A DNA stretch of 64,000 bases from Xylogone sp. PMI_703 (GCA_021399445.1 JAJTUQ010000001.1:6076001-6140000), one strand, 5' to 3'. Counted from the stretch's first letter, positions 49,673-63,524 are shown. Notes: generated by a model not told the origin, from the sequence alone. Numbers and translations are program-made.

Positions 49673-49760
49673 CTTGGATTGAAATTCTGATCATCATATA
49701 TGTGCAACAAAACTTTTGGTAAGAGCAAGCTCAAGCCACAGCTCCGCAATTGCTGCGAAA
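49274..49760. repeat. Degenerate minisatellite with a GACRTGCAACAAA core
   Basis: At least six decayed copies of CAGACATGCAACAAAACTTTTGGTCACAGCAAGC occur near 49277, 49340, 49430, 49518, 49585 and 49698, each preceded by an AATTCTRAACCAT-like block. Spacings run from about 63 to 113 bp. The copies differ mainly by transitions (CATG/CGTG, GCAAC/GTAAC). A CT tract interrupts it. Not coding. Confidence 0.75.
49619..49674. repeat. (CT)n microsatellite
   Basis: A CT-dinucleotide tract with CTTT interruptions embedded in the minisatellite. Confidence 0.9.
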
Positions 49761-52700
49761 CTCTAAATATAATTCTAGTTAACCTCTTGACTCGCTATAC
49801 AAACAACTGCAGCTCAGAACCCTTGGATTGTAACTGGACTAATAAAGCATATGGCTTCCGACTTCACCTCACCTCACCTACATGCTTGACGATACTTCAC
49901 GTAAAGTAATTGACGCCTTGCTACAGTATCCCAACGTGAGAGTCTATGAGGTTCATTTATATCTATATCTTGCCGCCTGCGACTGTTGCGTGGATGCCTG
50001 TTTCATACGGTGATGTTTGTTGAATCTTTGATAATGATATGGTATATTCATTTCTATGGTATTTATAACTTCAATGATGTCGTTTATTTACGTTTCTCCG
50101 CCTCGGTCTTAATATGAGGATTGGGTGTCTTCACGTGCAATATTACAGCGCTATCCGACTATGGATTGGCCTGAGATATTCCAGACACTATTTGTATTTC
50201 AGTGATAATCTTCAATATAGCTCAGCTTTTATGTGTATACTACCGTGGCTTTGATAGTATCTGATTCGTCAACTTATCTAAACATCACTTGATTGGTATT
50301 ATGAGCTCGGAGTAGCTTGCTTTTAGATGGCCGTCACACATAAGTTTTCCGACTGGTTCTGTCCAGCAGCATCTATTGGCTAACCGTCATAAAGATAGAA
50401 AGTGTGAGATAGACATATGGTCCGTTGCAAGGAAGTACTTGTTATAGTGGCAGACAAGACAATAATGAACACACGCCGGTACACAGCGGCAGAGTAAGTC
50501 AGTGTGCTAATAACCAATCAGAACCAAAAACGAGCTGCATACTATATATCTGCCCTTGTTGTTAGCTTCAATTTGGTTCCCCTACATCTTCTCCTGTATT
50601 GAATTTCCTCGTAAGGAGATGGTACCCTCTACGCATTCCCATATACAAAACACAGTCACATAGTTGAAGCCTCATCATTTTCTGGTTCATCCAATCAGTA
50701 GCAACCGCAATGCAACTGCTCGGGGATGACCCAGGTGTCTATGATATTCCCTCTGGAGGAAGATAGGCACGCGAGCATTGTCCTTCAATGATCTAGTGCT
50801 GTACGTCTTGGAGCTGTCCGGTCCACATGTCTCACTACAGCTTCCTGCCTATGTCTCAGACCAATATTTTATGAACCTGGAGGAAGGCCGAACTAAGAGC
50901 ATCGGATACCCCACAGGGAAATGTACCACAGGTCATTGAGTGACTTACGTGAGATCTCCTACCCAAAGTAGAGAGACCAACATAGAAGAAGAAGAGCAGT
51001 AATAAGAAGTCCTCAATCTTTCCAACAGATATGGCTCTCCCTCCTCCGAGTTCCGAACCACCTTCCACTTCTGTGCCACCAACAGCTGCAGCTAGCTACT
51101 AGACTAACCGCCGGCACTCTGTGTTCCGCCCAACTACCCTCCCCGCATTCCAACATGCAGGAAGGCTCTACCAAAGTTGAGCATCTAAAGGATCAACACC
51201 CCCATCCCAGAGTCATTGGAACGTTCCCATATTAACATTTTACGTGAAGGATGTTTCAGGTAGATATTTTAATTTTCACCCTCGGAATTTATTGACCATG
51301 GGGCTTTTCCAATTGATATCCCGAGAAGACTGCGGTCTCCGTTGAGAGTTTGTTAACTCGGATGGTCGGCTTAGTACGGGTAGACTACTTTGTACAGTAC
51401 AGTAGCTGGAAAAGCTAGTTCGTAGTTCGGCAGAGAAGGTCCTATGGTAGTGAGGCCGGGCAAACGTAAGTCCTCCATACTAACGGCGGCAGTCTTCGGT
51501 GAAGTTCGTTTTAGCTAATGTTCTAACTAACTCTGGCATTACCGGATATAGCTCGTGGATAAGAGTATGTGTGACTTGCATCTATCCACTCCCTACTGAA
51601 AGTAGTAAATACCGAGGTTTATTTGACATCATAGTTTCTGACGGGCCTTGATATTATACTTCCAATACTCGCTTATGGTTATTATCGAGCAGGCTGGTAA
51701 GAAGAAAAGTAATCCCACAACCACATCTTTCTATTCCTGTCCCCGAATCGTGCTGGAGCTGTCTCATTTCTATATCTAAATATGTACCAAGCCAAACATC
51801 TGGTGGATGGAAAAGCCATTACTGGGAATAATCTAGAGAAGGACTCGAATACAGCATAGCTTACATCCTTATAAACACTGATATTATCATTCTACCAACA
51901 AATCAGAGTTGCCTTCATCTCGTACCACATTACCAATTCTTCGTGATATCATGATTACTGTGACTTTGCTGCACAACAGAATGATCTACTACCAACCATA
52001 GGCTCCAGAGCAAACACCCACATTCAATCTTTCTATATTAAAGTACTCACCGTGACAACATAGCTCAGCTATGATACCCTCTGTAGCTAGGAACTACATA
52101 AAAAAGAGGTCTTGCTTCAAGCACGTGTCTGCAGTTCCCTAGTGATGGTCATAAATTATCAACCCCCACACATACATCGGCTAAGAGTCCCAGTAGTTGC
52201 ACGGCTGTCTTCCCCGGACCGCAATAACGGTTTATCGGCGGCTCGCCGTTACTTTCGCCATGGGCTGGGAAAAATTGCCCGGTGGATTCAGCGATTTCAC
52301 GACAACGTGCTAGCAATCCAGCCCTGTGCCATTAGCAATTGCAGTCTAGTTACCTCAGACGGATAGGTCGGCTACACCAACTTGATCCATCCTAGACTGG
52401 CGAAGCCCTTGGTACTCGGACGTAGGGGATGCTACAGAAGTTAATGATGCCAAGATACGCGATGTATCCTAAACAGAATTAAAGAGTGTTTAGCTTCTTC
52501 TCAGTGTAACCTAACTGGTGCCTGTACGATAGTTCTTGGGTAGTTAAGTGAAATGCGAGCATCTCGAGATCTACACTCCTGCTCAGCTTCGGTCCCGTTC
52601 TCACTCTCGTGCAGGTACCGCACGGTATTACGCCTGCACTACTGGTACTCCATGACTCTTCGAGCTCTCGTGGATCCGCGAGCTAGGCTCATTTCTTGAG

Positions 52701-55700
52701 GCTCGTCCCCATCGGAGCCGCACTCTCAGAAGCCTCATGGGTCCAGTGGAGTCCTTCATAATCCCAATCGGTATTGAAATCTTGATCATTTAACAGGGAT
52801 CCCGTCTGAACTACGGAGGATAACCCGTAAGGCGGAACCTCTAGGTCTCCCAGGGCCACGTTTTGCCCGGTCTTTCTCACCGTTCCACGTCAGCAGTGGG
52901 TTGTGGTCTCCATACTGTTCATGTTGAGACATGCAGGACGGTTCTGTATCTGGAGAAGACGGAGTAGATAATATCGATGCCAAGTTGTACTTTCCTTCTG
53001 CAATATTGTACCAGCTCGCTGTTGCCATCCAAAACTGGACCGGCAAAATAGAAAAGGGACTGAGTCCCTGCTCAAAAGTACTTAATAAGCTTGGAGTACC
53101 CGAAAGGGCTGCAGATCTCGCGGTCTAGATGAACTGCAACCGTGTTGAGCAGGTAAAGGGAGAAAAAAGGAGGTAGCCCCTGCCCTAGGAAGTAACCTGA
53201 GGGAGATCCGATCCCTCCCAGCTCGCAAGGCCGGGACCTGGGGACCCTAGATACCGGTGCAGTAGCTTTAGCCTGGCTTTCTTCTTGTTCAGTCTAAGAA
53301 AGCTTGGAAAAGTTACCGTAGCGTTGCAATATGTGTTCTTGGGTTCGGCAGTTGGATCCATTCTTGAGGATTGAGGACAGTAAGACGAGCGTTGGAGTGG
53401 GACGATGGATCCTCTCTTTTTTGCTACGTCCGGTTGCGTAATGTAATGGTGACGGGGATTATCACGTGGTGGATTGCGCAGGGAGTGTCTGGATGGGGTT
53501 ATGGATTGTCGTAGCAAATGTGTTGTGGAGTACACACATGTGGTGGTTATCAACGTGTTTGTTGTGCAGGAAGTTTGACATTGCCAAGCGTATTGAATAT
53601 GTACCGAGATTTTATGCATCTTCCAACTAGTACGTTACACCACGGGTAATTCGTAGTTATTTGGCAAAGTCTTGTCAATTGAACCAAGATATTATATTTT
53701 TACTGTGCTGTAGGGAACAAGACAGAAGTGTATTGAACCAACCGAACCTTCTTACTCGGTCTAGACGCAATACCTTCCCGTGCCGTTCATGGCACAGCTA
53801 AACCTAACCTAATCCAGCCACGTTCTCCGGGTTCTAGATTCCGATAGCTGGGATAGACTCTATAAAGCAAGCAAAATAAGTAAATAAATGCAATAGACAA
53901 AGAGAACGAGGTGTCACGAAGCTCAATGATTGGAGTTTGATTTAGGGATAATGTTTGCTGTATCATGAGATTTCCTTCTCCCCACCTTGAAAAGGGAAAA
54001 TAACCGCCGCCTGGTAAGTACCGGGTAACAAAGAAAGAAAGCTCGGGCCATGACTCCCTTTTGGGTGTACTGTACTGGGAGTCCAGAACACTTCATGTGT
54101 CCCCTTGGAAAATAATGATTTGCTGGAGAAGAAGATATACGCAGCAACAGTGACTGTAACTACATATTTGCCCCTTCAGATTCAACGAATTAGAAAAAGG
54201 AGGGGATGAAGTTATTATTGAAGCGCCAGTTTCATTATTATTTATTGCGCGGCTCCCTCGCTGACAGCGCTTGTTGTCCAGGCCCAAGAAAGCTACCGTA
54301 ACTCTACGGTAGTGCTATGAAGCTAGTTGTTGGCTTGCATTAAGTAAAGCGCCACTATTATGGTAAATAACTGTAAAGCGGGCTAGCACCCCGCTCCCAC
54401 CGCAAAAAGAAAAGGTCGAAGTTCTAGGCACTTTTGTACTGATACTTGTACCGTACATAAGTTGATCGAGGTACTACTGTGCCGGTATATCTCGCATTTT
54501 TGGAGGCGAATTGCGAATTGGCGGAAAGGTACCCTGTAAAATTTGGGGTTTCTTTTATAGTAGCCAGTAAATCAACAGTGGGGGATATCCGTAGAAATAC
54601 TTCAAAGCAACATCAATATCAACATCAACGTAATTATACATCTGAGTTGAGTGGGCTTGCAGCATTGTCTGGTACTGTAGGGACTAGGTGAGCCCAGTAC
54701 CAAGTACCAAGTACAGCACGGTATCAAGCGAACCAAACCTGCAGTACCCGCCACCACGGCACTCGGGATTCCAGGTTTCTTCCGGTACCGAGGGAGGTAG
54801 ATGTGTGGTTGATCCGTTTGACGGCGGAGGTAAGAAAGTAAAATAAAAAGGAAGAAAAGACACGGGCGTTGTCGAGGCCATAGTAACAGTAGTACAGTAC
54901 CATGAGGTTTCGTTTTCTCCATGGGAGAAATTGGGTTAGTACTGTACCCTGGAGGTACAGTAGTTCTGTAGAAGCGGGATCCAGTGGTTCTACCATTGGG
55001 ACTTGCTTACCGGTATGTGACATCCGGGGGAGCCAAGCGAGACATGCTTTTCTTTTCCGCACTTGTTCTGTGTATGTTTGCTGTCATACTTTTCGGACTG
55101 GCAGGGTCCCCGATAGTCCTTCTGGGCGATCGTACTGTACTGTATGTGTTCTGCCATTGGACATGGACTAGGCCTCCAAGGACTGAAGAGTGTAAAACCA
55201 GTGTACCACAATGTGTTACAGTAAGAAGCCGTGCTTTCCGCATAGTATTTCTAACCACGGACAAGCTGTGCTTTTTTCCACAATACTTAGCGAAAGAATG
55301 TCCTTCCCTGGTGGTTTAGGGCAAGAGGTGAAACCCTCTTCTTTTGCTGTGTACGGAGTACAGTAGTACTTTCCGTGTATCGGTCCTGCCCGCTGTACGT
55401 ATCTATCCTATCTACACGCGTGGAAGGGCTTCCGACTAAGGCAGGTAGTAATTAGCGTCCTACGCCATTGTGGAGAGGGAAAAGCCATCGCACTTCTGGC
55501 CTCTCTTTTTTCCTTTCTACTGTACTGTGTATGGACTGGCATACACGTGTACATTTCATTGCAGCACGCTTGGCTTCATATATTGCATCCGATGGGACGG
55601 TGAGAAGCGGACCCAGACTCTCTTTGCTTTTTTCTTTTCTTTTTCTGACCTTTACTGGCTATCTTCTCGTTCTTCTCCGAATTGAGGCTGTCTCTTGCTT

Positions 55701-58700
55701 TGCTGGTGATTGATTTCGAGGGTAGTGTTTGGCTAGGCTCAAGTGTAGGATCCGGGCCAGACAAGTAGTCTTCATTGCTTTGTTTCCTTCCTCCTTTGCT
55801 TCGTCATGCATCGTCTCAAGGAGACGGCTCTTCTAACCGCTTCTGGTGCACTTGAAGCTCATGTTTTGTAGCAAAACAAGGTCCGGGTTTGTTTTTTGCT
55901 GTAGCAGCATTATTATTCCAAGCAGCTGTGACAGAATGTGCTGCCTCTGCGGGAAAATTCAGCCTATCGTGGCCTCTGGACTTGGCTCCGATGCTGTTGG
56001 GATGGCGCAAAGAACAGTGCACTGCACAGCAAATGGTCGCCTGTCAGTGACCGCCTCTCGGGAACCGGTGTTCTCTCAGAACCGGGTCCAGGAAGCCGTA
56101 GCCGAGCCACAACGCCGCAGAAAAGCCCTTGGGAACCCAATGGCGGCGATAAGGACCACTTGCAGCACAGAAGTTGCTGTATGCATAGCAGGCTACTGAG
56201 CCGGGACCTGGCTCTGCAGAATCTGATAATCGTGCATCGGTTCCCAGAAACCCCTTCTTGCCTGGTGTGCTCTGGACGGCACAGAGCAAGGCCATGATGG
56301 CACGAGGTGAATCATTCGAATTGTCGAAGGGTAGGATGAGGCGCTGTGGTCCAGTGGTACGGGCAACAATATGCCCAAACCTTTTGCTTGTTACTATTCT
56401 TCAACACGTTACGCGCCTTTTTTCCTAGGGACTTGTTGTTCATGGAGGCGGCTATACAACGTAGCAGAACGCCACCACGATGTACCACAGAACCCGGCAC
56501 GAAACTTATCTACCTATCGCTCTGGCTATCTAGCTAGATAAGTGTGTATCGCCACAAAAAAGAAAGGAAAGGTACCGTCACAGCCAGGGCAGCGTGGATT
56601 GTATTTCCCAAAACAGCAAGGCAATATCAAAGAACATATATCAACAATAAGTAGTAGCATGGGCTTACCGAGAATCCTCCCAAAGGCAGCCGTATTCGAG
56701 GCACAACCATTGCACGACACATTTACCCAGGAGCCTATCTTTGCCTATCCAGCAAGCCAGCAAACGTCTTCCCGGTTCCAACTCCTGCTTCTTTTTGGCG
56801 GCGGGCTGCAGTTACGACGAGACCTGCGGTTCCTACACCGTGGTGCCGGAGACGGGCGCCCTCGGCCGACTACAGCACAGGAGCTGCACCAAGCTGGCAA
56901 AATAAGGGACTGACGCCTTTCCTCTCATTTTTCGCTCTTCCCTGTACCGCCCACAACTTTACCCGCGGCAAACGGGGCAGTCGCCAGTGGAGGCGCTTGC
57001 TATTGGTGGGGGTTCCGCCTGGGTTCCGCCTTAGTTCCGCCCTGCGGAGGTCGCAGGAAGGGAGGCCATTGGACGGGGAAAACACAGGAGAAGTACCAGA
57101 AGCAGCCAAGGTGGAGCGAGAGGAAAATTTCATGTCCTGTCGGTATCTTCCACTTTCTCTGTGTGTTTTCTGTCGGGGCAAACGGTTACCGTAGGCCCTG
57201 CTAATATTATCCAGGGGATCAGAGAGGAGAGGCCGGGAAAATGGATTTCCTTGAGGGTGATTGAGGAAATTTGCCTGTGCAGTTCATTTTCACGGTAGGG
57301 GACACCCTAGAATATGGTTCCCACTAACCCAGCGACCCAGCTGCCGCAGTGCAGTACCGATGGTGCAGGGCCTAGTTCACTGTAGTTGCACGTAGTGTGC
57401 TGTAGCGCAGTGCACTGGGCTTCCTCCAGCGTGGAACAGTCCAGTAGCGCTGGACTTCTGTTATTATCATCATTCAAGTACGGGATGTACTCAATCCACG
57501 GCACACAGAAGTACAGTACAGTGCACCTTTCAATCATGGCATGGAAACTGTGCAAATAAATACGAATAAATACGGATGCGAATCGAGCTCTCCTTGACGC
57601 AGTTGCGGTCGATAAAATTCCCGCTAATTCGGCTGCTTTTGGTACGGGTATTAATTTATGCCCTATTCCCTCTTATTCCCCGCCAGCCAAGCTCTGTGTC
57701 TTCAATTTGATCACAGCACAATTACAACACCTCTCAAGGGATGCATTCCATTATTTCCAGAGCACAAACACCCAAAGAGGAAAATGAAACACATGATTGT
57801 CTCTTCTCATGAATGAAAGCCATCACATAATTTGACAGCCCACGTTGCCACCGTCACAGTCACAGTAGTTGTCACAGCGCAGCAACAAACTACAAAGTAC
57901 CCGGTACCCAGCACAGGTACAGTACAGTACTACGGTAGAGCGCCTCTCTCTACGCCAGGCACAAGCCCCCCTCGCGACCCTTTTTCGCTTTACGAGGAAA
58001 AATCTTAGGAGTCTTTTTCTATTTGGCAAATAATGTTGGGCTTTTTGGCGTCTATGCGTGCCGTAACTTACAGAGTACAGCGGACTTTGCGTGCGCTATG
58101 CCGCACCCGAAGGAAACGGGGGGCGGCCTTGCGCGGGATGGTAGCTAGTGGATGGGATGCGTTTGTCTGGGCGCGGCGAACTAACGGCGTTCAAGGTCCT
58201 GGGATACCTCCGTACTGTATCGGTACCACCCTTCTTGGTTTTCTTCTTCCCTTGTACTTGTTCTTGTTCTTGGTTTTTGTGGTACTTGTAGATGGATGGG
58301 GCCAAGGCATGGCAGAGCATGGTTGAGCATTACTGTGCTGTTAAGTACTCTCCATGTATAAATTAGTAAGGCACAGTAATGCGGTTTGGATTTCACGGGA
58401 CTCCGTGATGCGAGGATGAGTAATTACGCACGTGGGATTGCTATACTGTGTAGTATTGTACTCTGTGCGCGAGGCTTTGGAAGAGGGCACGTTGTAGTGG
58501 TACATAGTTACATGAGGGCTTTGCTAATGACTGCTTCTTTTTTCCTTATTCTGGAAGACACACTTTTTACATGCAGCACCAAAAAACAGGAAGCTTATCT
58601 GCTACAACAAGAGAAAACTTTGGTAGTATTTCCCCCTTCTTCTCACGAGCTATTTCATCTATATATTTCTCCTGTCTGCTCCGAAATAATAAATAGAGGA

Positions 58701-59646
58701 AATAAGAAAAATAGGAACCCCCAGGCATGCCCCCATACATAAAATTCCCATTCACGCGCAAAATAATATATGAATTCTGCTATACCGGCCCCGTCCCCCT
58801 ATTCTTTTTTTCCCTCAAAAACGTTTTACAGAAAGTAAGGGGTTTTACCAAATAAACTAAACTATTTGGCGAGAACGAATCTGAAGCAAACAAGGGGGGG
58901 TGCGTGCGCTCTGAAGAAGGAAAAAAAGGGAAGTTCGAGCTTGCCGAGAGGGAAAAAAAGGTCGCTTTCGCTACGGATGAGAGTTAAACATGGAAGACTG
59001 TGAGTTTAAAAAGGCTGTAGCTGCTGGCCCAGAGCAGGAGGTGCAAAAACAAAGAGAAGTAGGGAAGAGTAGAAAAGGGTAGGGCTAGATAAACAACATC
59101 AGTAATATGAGGGGGATTTGGGGGGTTCTCGAGAGAGAAAAAAGATGTAGTCAGAATAAAGAGAATTGCCACAGATGCGCCAGGGAACACCAAAATTTTT
59201 TCTGCCGATAAGAGTTGTATGTGTCAAAAGAATTCGATTGAGCCGTCAAGTTTCATGATGCGCCAAGCCCTCTCTTTTTGATACTCCGTTCGCCGCGTCA
59301 GGTTTCGAGTTTTGAGGTTACTTTTTTCCCTTCTCATATCTCTGTTTCTTTTGTGGTTGTGGGTTGAGGAGGAGGCCGAGGTGGGTATTGATGATTTCGT
59401 GAGGATTAAGTAGTGGGTGGTGTTGGTGGTGTTGGTAGTGGTGATGGTGACGATGACGATGATATGGATGAGGATGATGTGCGAGGACATGATATATATG
59501 TATAGATATGGTCTTTGCCGGAGAGGGTTAAATCGTCGTAAACATCGTGCTGAATATTCGTGTTCGAAATTCGCCCATGAGTGCTTGTATGCCTGCTCCG
59601 CCATCTGTCGAGGAAGGAGCACGCTCAATCAAGGGAGCGTGTCTCC

Positions 59647-60466
59647 TCATAATATGGTACACTTGGATCCGGACTTCTTGCGGTACTGTCGATTTCCATC
59701 TCGTAGAGCAGCTCCGTCGCCGGATCCGATGCGAGGCACCTTGCCTCCTGCTGGAGAGGGTCGTGCAATCTGCATACGCTGTCGCCGAAGGAGACGTACT
59801 ACATCATAGAAAGCTTTCTCTACGTTGATGCAATTCTTAGCTGACGCTTCGACGAATTCGCAGCCCAACTCCCGAGCGAGCGCATGGCCTTCCTGCGTTG
59901 ATACCTCTCGCTCCGTTACCCTATCGCTCTTGTTCCCTACCAACATTATGGGTACCGGGGCCGATGGGGTGACGGCTGATATGGGTGAGCCTGGATACGA
60001 TGGAGACGACGCTGTTGACTCCTTGACTCGCTGTATCTGATTGTGAAACCGCTGGATTCTCGTAAAGGAGGACCTCGAGGAGATGCTGTATACCAAGACA
60101 AACCCTTCGCCATCACGGATCCACTGGTCTCGGAGAGCCGTGTATTCCTCCTGGCCAGCTGTGTCGAGAACCTCGAGCATGCATGATTGGCCGTCTATTA
60201 CCACCTGTTTACGATAGGAGTCTTCGATGGTGGGATCATACTGGGGAGGAGAGTCAGCAAATAGGAGGTCACTTCATGCATGAGAGAGAGCAAGATCCTT
60301 TTTGTTGGATTGCAGCTCCCAGAGACGCTGTTGGGGGCACAGAAAGGAGGGCATGGCTTACCGTTTCGACGAAATGCTGTAGGGTCAATTGTATGGTCAG
60401 GGCCGTCTTTCCAACACCTCCATCGCCCAACACCACCAACTTGTACAGCACCATCTTTCCCGCCAT
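59647..60466 (-). CDS. Ras2-type small GTPase, 232 aa
   Basis: Exons 60466-60362 and 60240-59647 (233 codons). Start [21 protein letters not shown]-loop GDGGVGKT (14-21, Gly16 equals Ras Gly12), switch [10 protein letters not shown] (36-44), DTAGQEEY with the catalytic Gln65, NKSD (138-141), SAK (168-170). The C-terminus is [10 protein letters not shown], a CaaX box ending in Leu, suggesting prenylation by geranylgeranyltransferase I is possible. A Ser/Pro-rich insert (about residues 108-130, [20 protein letters not shown]) precedes the NKSD strand; the Ras2 group of filamentous fungi carries such an insert. Ras2 proteins signal to MAPK/cAMP pathways in growth and development. The intron is 121 bp. 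Confidence 0.95.
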
Positions 60467-62995
60467 GGCTGGAGCACGAAAACGTGGGTTATCAGATTCG
60501 GGGGAGAGAGAAGACGGGAGGAGCTGGTTTGCAAGACGATCTCAGGAGAAGATGGAACTTTGGATGGAAGCTCGGTCGTCAGCAGCGAAGAAAGCCAATT
60601 CTTCGCACCGGGGCCTGAGATTGAAGGTTGGTTGTGGAGACCCAAGGGCGGAGGTTGTTCGTGGGGATTGGGATTTGGGCAAGCCTGAAGCTCGGACGTG
60701 CTCTCTGGCACGATAGACCGGAGCGATAGCAAGACGGGTCTTGGCCGTCCGGGAGAGCAGAGAAGCGATCGATGCGAGTGCAACGGGGGGGAATGGACCA
60801 ACAAAACACCGCGGCAAGGTTGCTTTGGTGCTTGTCTGGCACTCTGGCAGTCCAGCAGGTCTCGCACCAGTGCACAGTGCACAGTTTAGTGAGTCGGCGG
60901 CGGCGGGCGGTCGAATTCCTGGATGCCTGAAGAATGGGGATGAGGACGGTGAAACAGTCGAGACAAGTCTTGGTGGATTTTTGTGTGTCCAGAACGGCGT
61001 TGACAGAGAGAAGCAGAGGGAGAGAGAGGAAAGAGCGCCAGCGAGGAAGAGAGCGAGAGAGCAGCGAGACCCAGGATTTGCCAGCTGCTTGATGCTTGGT
61101 CTGTTCGCCGGCAATTGGAAAGCAGTTGCAGTAAGTGCAGGTTCACGCTTGGTGCTTTGGTGCTTGGGTGCTGGGTGCTTGGGTGAAGGTGGGGAGCTCT
61201 GCTGAGTTGAGCCGTCCGGGTAGTAGTCGAAGCGCGTGGAACGAGCGGTGCAGGGTAGCACGATCTGCGCAGACAGGCGAGGGCAGAGCAGAGAGAGAGA
61301 GAGAGATTGGAGATCTGGTGGAGAGAGAGGAAGAGAGCCAATACAGTACAAACGGGATTGGTTGGTATGTTGGCTGGCTGCCTGGAGAGAGAAAGAAGGA
61401 GAGAAGGAGGATGAGGAGGAGAGTGAGCGTGAAAGGTGAGAAAGGTGGAAGAAAGAGCAGCAGAGAGGGAAGAAAGAATTTCAACGATGGTTGGTTCCTG
61501 TGCAGTGCAGGAGTAGCAGCAGCAGCAGGTGCTTGCTGCGAGGGATGAGACGAAAGCAGACCAACTGGAGTTGAGGTGGGAGTTCGCCTTTCTGCCACCA
61601 ATGCCAGGAGAGAGAGGAGAGAGCATAATAATAAAGCAGTCAATCAGTTAGGCATTCAATCAATTAATCAATCAATTTAATCAATTCATCCGTACATCTC
61701 CCAGTCTCATCCATTCATTCCTTAATCAATAATCAAGTAGCCAGCATCAGTGGAAGGGAATGTGCTCATCGACCAACTATCAAACTGTTGGCACTGTTCC
61801 AGAGAGACAGAGAGAGAGAGAGAGAGGGAAAGAGCGTACCAGTAGCAGACACGCACCAACCGAACGCTGCGCCCAAAAGCTGCAACCAACTGCAACCAAC
61901 TGCACCAACGGCACTTCCGCAGGCGAGAGCGTGCCAGCAAAAGACGCTCTCCCGCGCCCAACCGCTGCGGCCACGCAAACCGCGCCCACCCTCTCTCCCT
62001 CTCTCGTGCACTTCCTCCGTCTCTTTCTCTCCATTATTGCGTGTGCTGCATGTATGTGGATTGCCGAACTGCCCTTTCTCGGCGGAAGGCCACCAAGAGG
62101 CGCACGTCCAAAGCTGCACTTCAACCAAAAACAACCGCGATGACAAACGCTCCCGCGCGCTCTGCAAAGAGGTAGTAACGAACCTGCCCTGTCTCCATCT
62201 CCATCTCCAGCTCCTGTGATCCAGTCTCTTGCGTGCGAACAAGGTTGACTCTCTCCTTCTCTCTCTCTCTTTTTCATGCATTCCTCTCTTTCGATGTCGG
62301 CAGTTCCTTTTTATTTTCTTCCGTGCTATCCCATGCGTTCCCAATCCCGGGGGTTGCTGGCTGGACGTTGCATTGTCCTGGGAAGTCCTGGAAGATCCAG
62401 AAGCAGAAGACGAAAAACGACGGACTCCGAAAGTACTGTAGGCAAGGCAAATACTCCATGTGGGGGAGAGCAGGGATTGCTAAAGAGATAAAAGTCTCCG
62501 AAATGGTTCTGTATAAAAGAGACTGGAGATGCTTTTGGAAACTCTTATTTCTTTCTATACATTTTCTTGTTTACAAGTACTGCCACTATCACACTATCGT
62601 ACATCGTATATACAGTACTCCATACATCATCCATCTTCAGGAGAAAATCCGGGGACACAACACGGCATTACACGCATATAAACATGCACATACATACGTA
62701 AACACACAGACGCACACACATACTCTTACATATATACGTACAGACAGACAGACCATACAACCACCTACAGCACGCTACATTCTCCTGGTGTATGCATGCT
62801 CTCCTGGAGAAAGTCTGGGGAAGGGGAAGAAGAGGCCACATTGGCCCGCACCCACGGCTAAAAGGGGGGCTACAAGCAACCAGGAAAATCCGGGGTTCGG
62901 GGAAATTCGTGTGTTTTTAATATATCCATGTGTGAGTGTGTGTGTGTCTGGAACGAAAAGTGAAAGCAGAAGCACTAAACGTTGATCTCGGTCTT

Positions 62996-63058
62996 TTCCA
63001 ATCCACTCCAATTCAGCCCAATCCAATCCAATCCAACCCAGTTCAATTCAATTCGATA
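62996..63058. repeat. CCAAT-rich pentanucleotide array
   Basis: The stretch reads as repeated (C)CAATCCAAT/CCAATTCA units, including at least four CCAAT pentamers, in AT-richer surroundings. It is a simple repeat by origin; CCAAT boxes are also the target of the fungal HAP complex. Confidence 0.6.
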
Positions 63059-63487
63059 TAAGTAAATTACAATATTCGTATAGAGCATGTACGGTAACAA
63101 ACACAACAAAAAGATAAACAAAATCCCCTTCCCCAACTCAAACCATGCCTCCTCTCCCTCCCGTCCCGTCCCCCCTCTTCCCATCCCCTTGTCCAGTATC
63201 GCTGAGTCAAAAAAGAGAAGAGAAAGATAATCAAAAAGCATACACCTACCTCGGAAGAAGACGAGAACATCCCGCCGTTAATTCGTCGTTGACGGAACGT
63301 CTCGTCTCATCTATCCTCCCTTTTTTGTTGGGTTTTTTTGAGTTATTATTTTTTTTTAATAATTACATCATGCATCAGGCATCACCATCATCATTACTAC
63401 TACCGTAGGTGAAATGTTGGGTAACCGTTTTATTCCGGACGTTGTAAGTTTTTTGCTTTTTTCTGAATTGACTTATTCTTGCGGCTT

Positions 63488-63488
<1 letters not shown>

Positions 63489-63522
<34 letters not shown>
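63489..63522. repeat. (AG)17 microsatellite
   Basis: Seventeen uninterrupted AG units. Simple repeat. Confidence 0.92.

Positions 63523-63524
<2 letters not shown>

Larger units (their letters stand above)
47996..59646. other. 11.6-kb gene-poor block with decayed repeats
   Basis: No coding gene can be supported; frames are short, overlapping on both strands, and low in complexity. It holds the (CGCA)n and CT microsatellites, a degenerate minisatellite at 49274-49760, and, from about 49.5 kb onward, many GTACAGTAC or GTACTGTAC elements. The right end (58.7-59.6 kb) has poly-purine and GGTGGT/GATGAT runs just beyond the 3' end of the Ras gene. AT-rich and GC-rich patches alternate. Candidates are old, heavily mutated transposons or a non-coding transcript. 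Confidence 0.45.

Noticed and set aside
49274..49760. CRISPR-like array
   Set aside because: Irregular spacing, diverged units and a eukaryotic context; a decayed minisatellite explains it.
56340..56385. tRNA-like GCTGTGGTCCAGTGGTACGG
   Set aside because: It resembles an A box, but there is no B box or acceptor pairing.
59224..59809. 134-codon minus and 130-codon plus frames beside Ras2
   Set aside because: One is a translation of GGT/GAT simple repeats; the other is antisense to the Ras2 exon.
60542..61626. 269- and 246-codon minus frames upstream of Ras2
   Set aside because: Ser/Pro/Leu-rich translations of CT-rich DNA, overlapping in different frames; no domain.
61760..62344. 127-192 codon frames on both strands
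   Set aside because: Arise from GA/CT tracts; Arg/Glu- or Ser/Leu-rich with no family.
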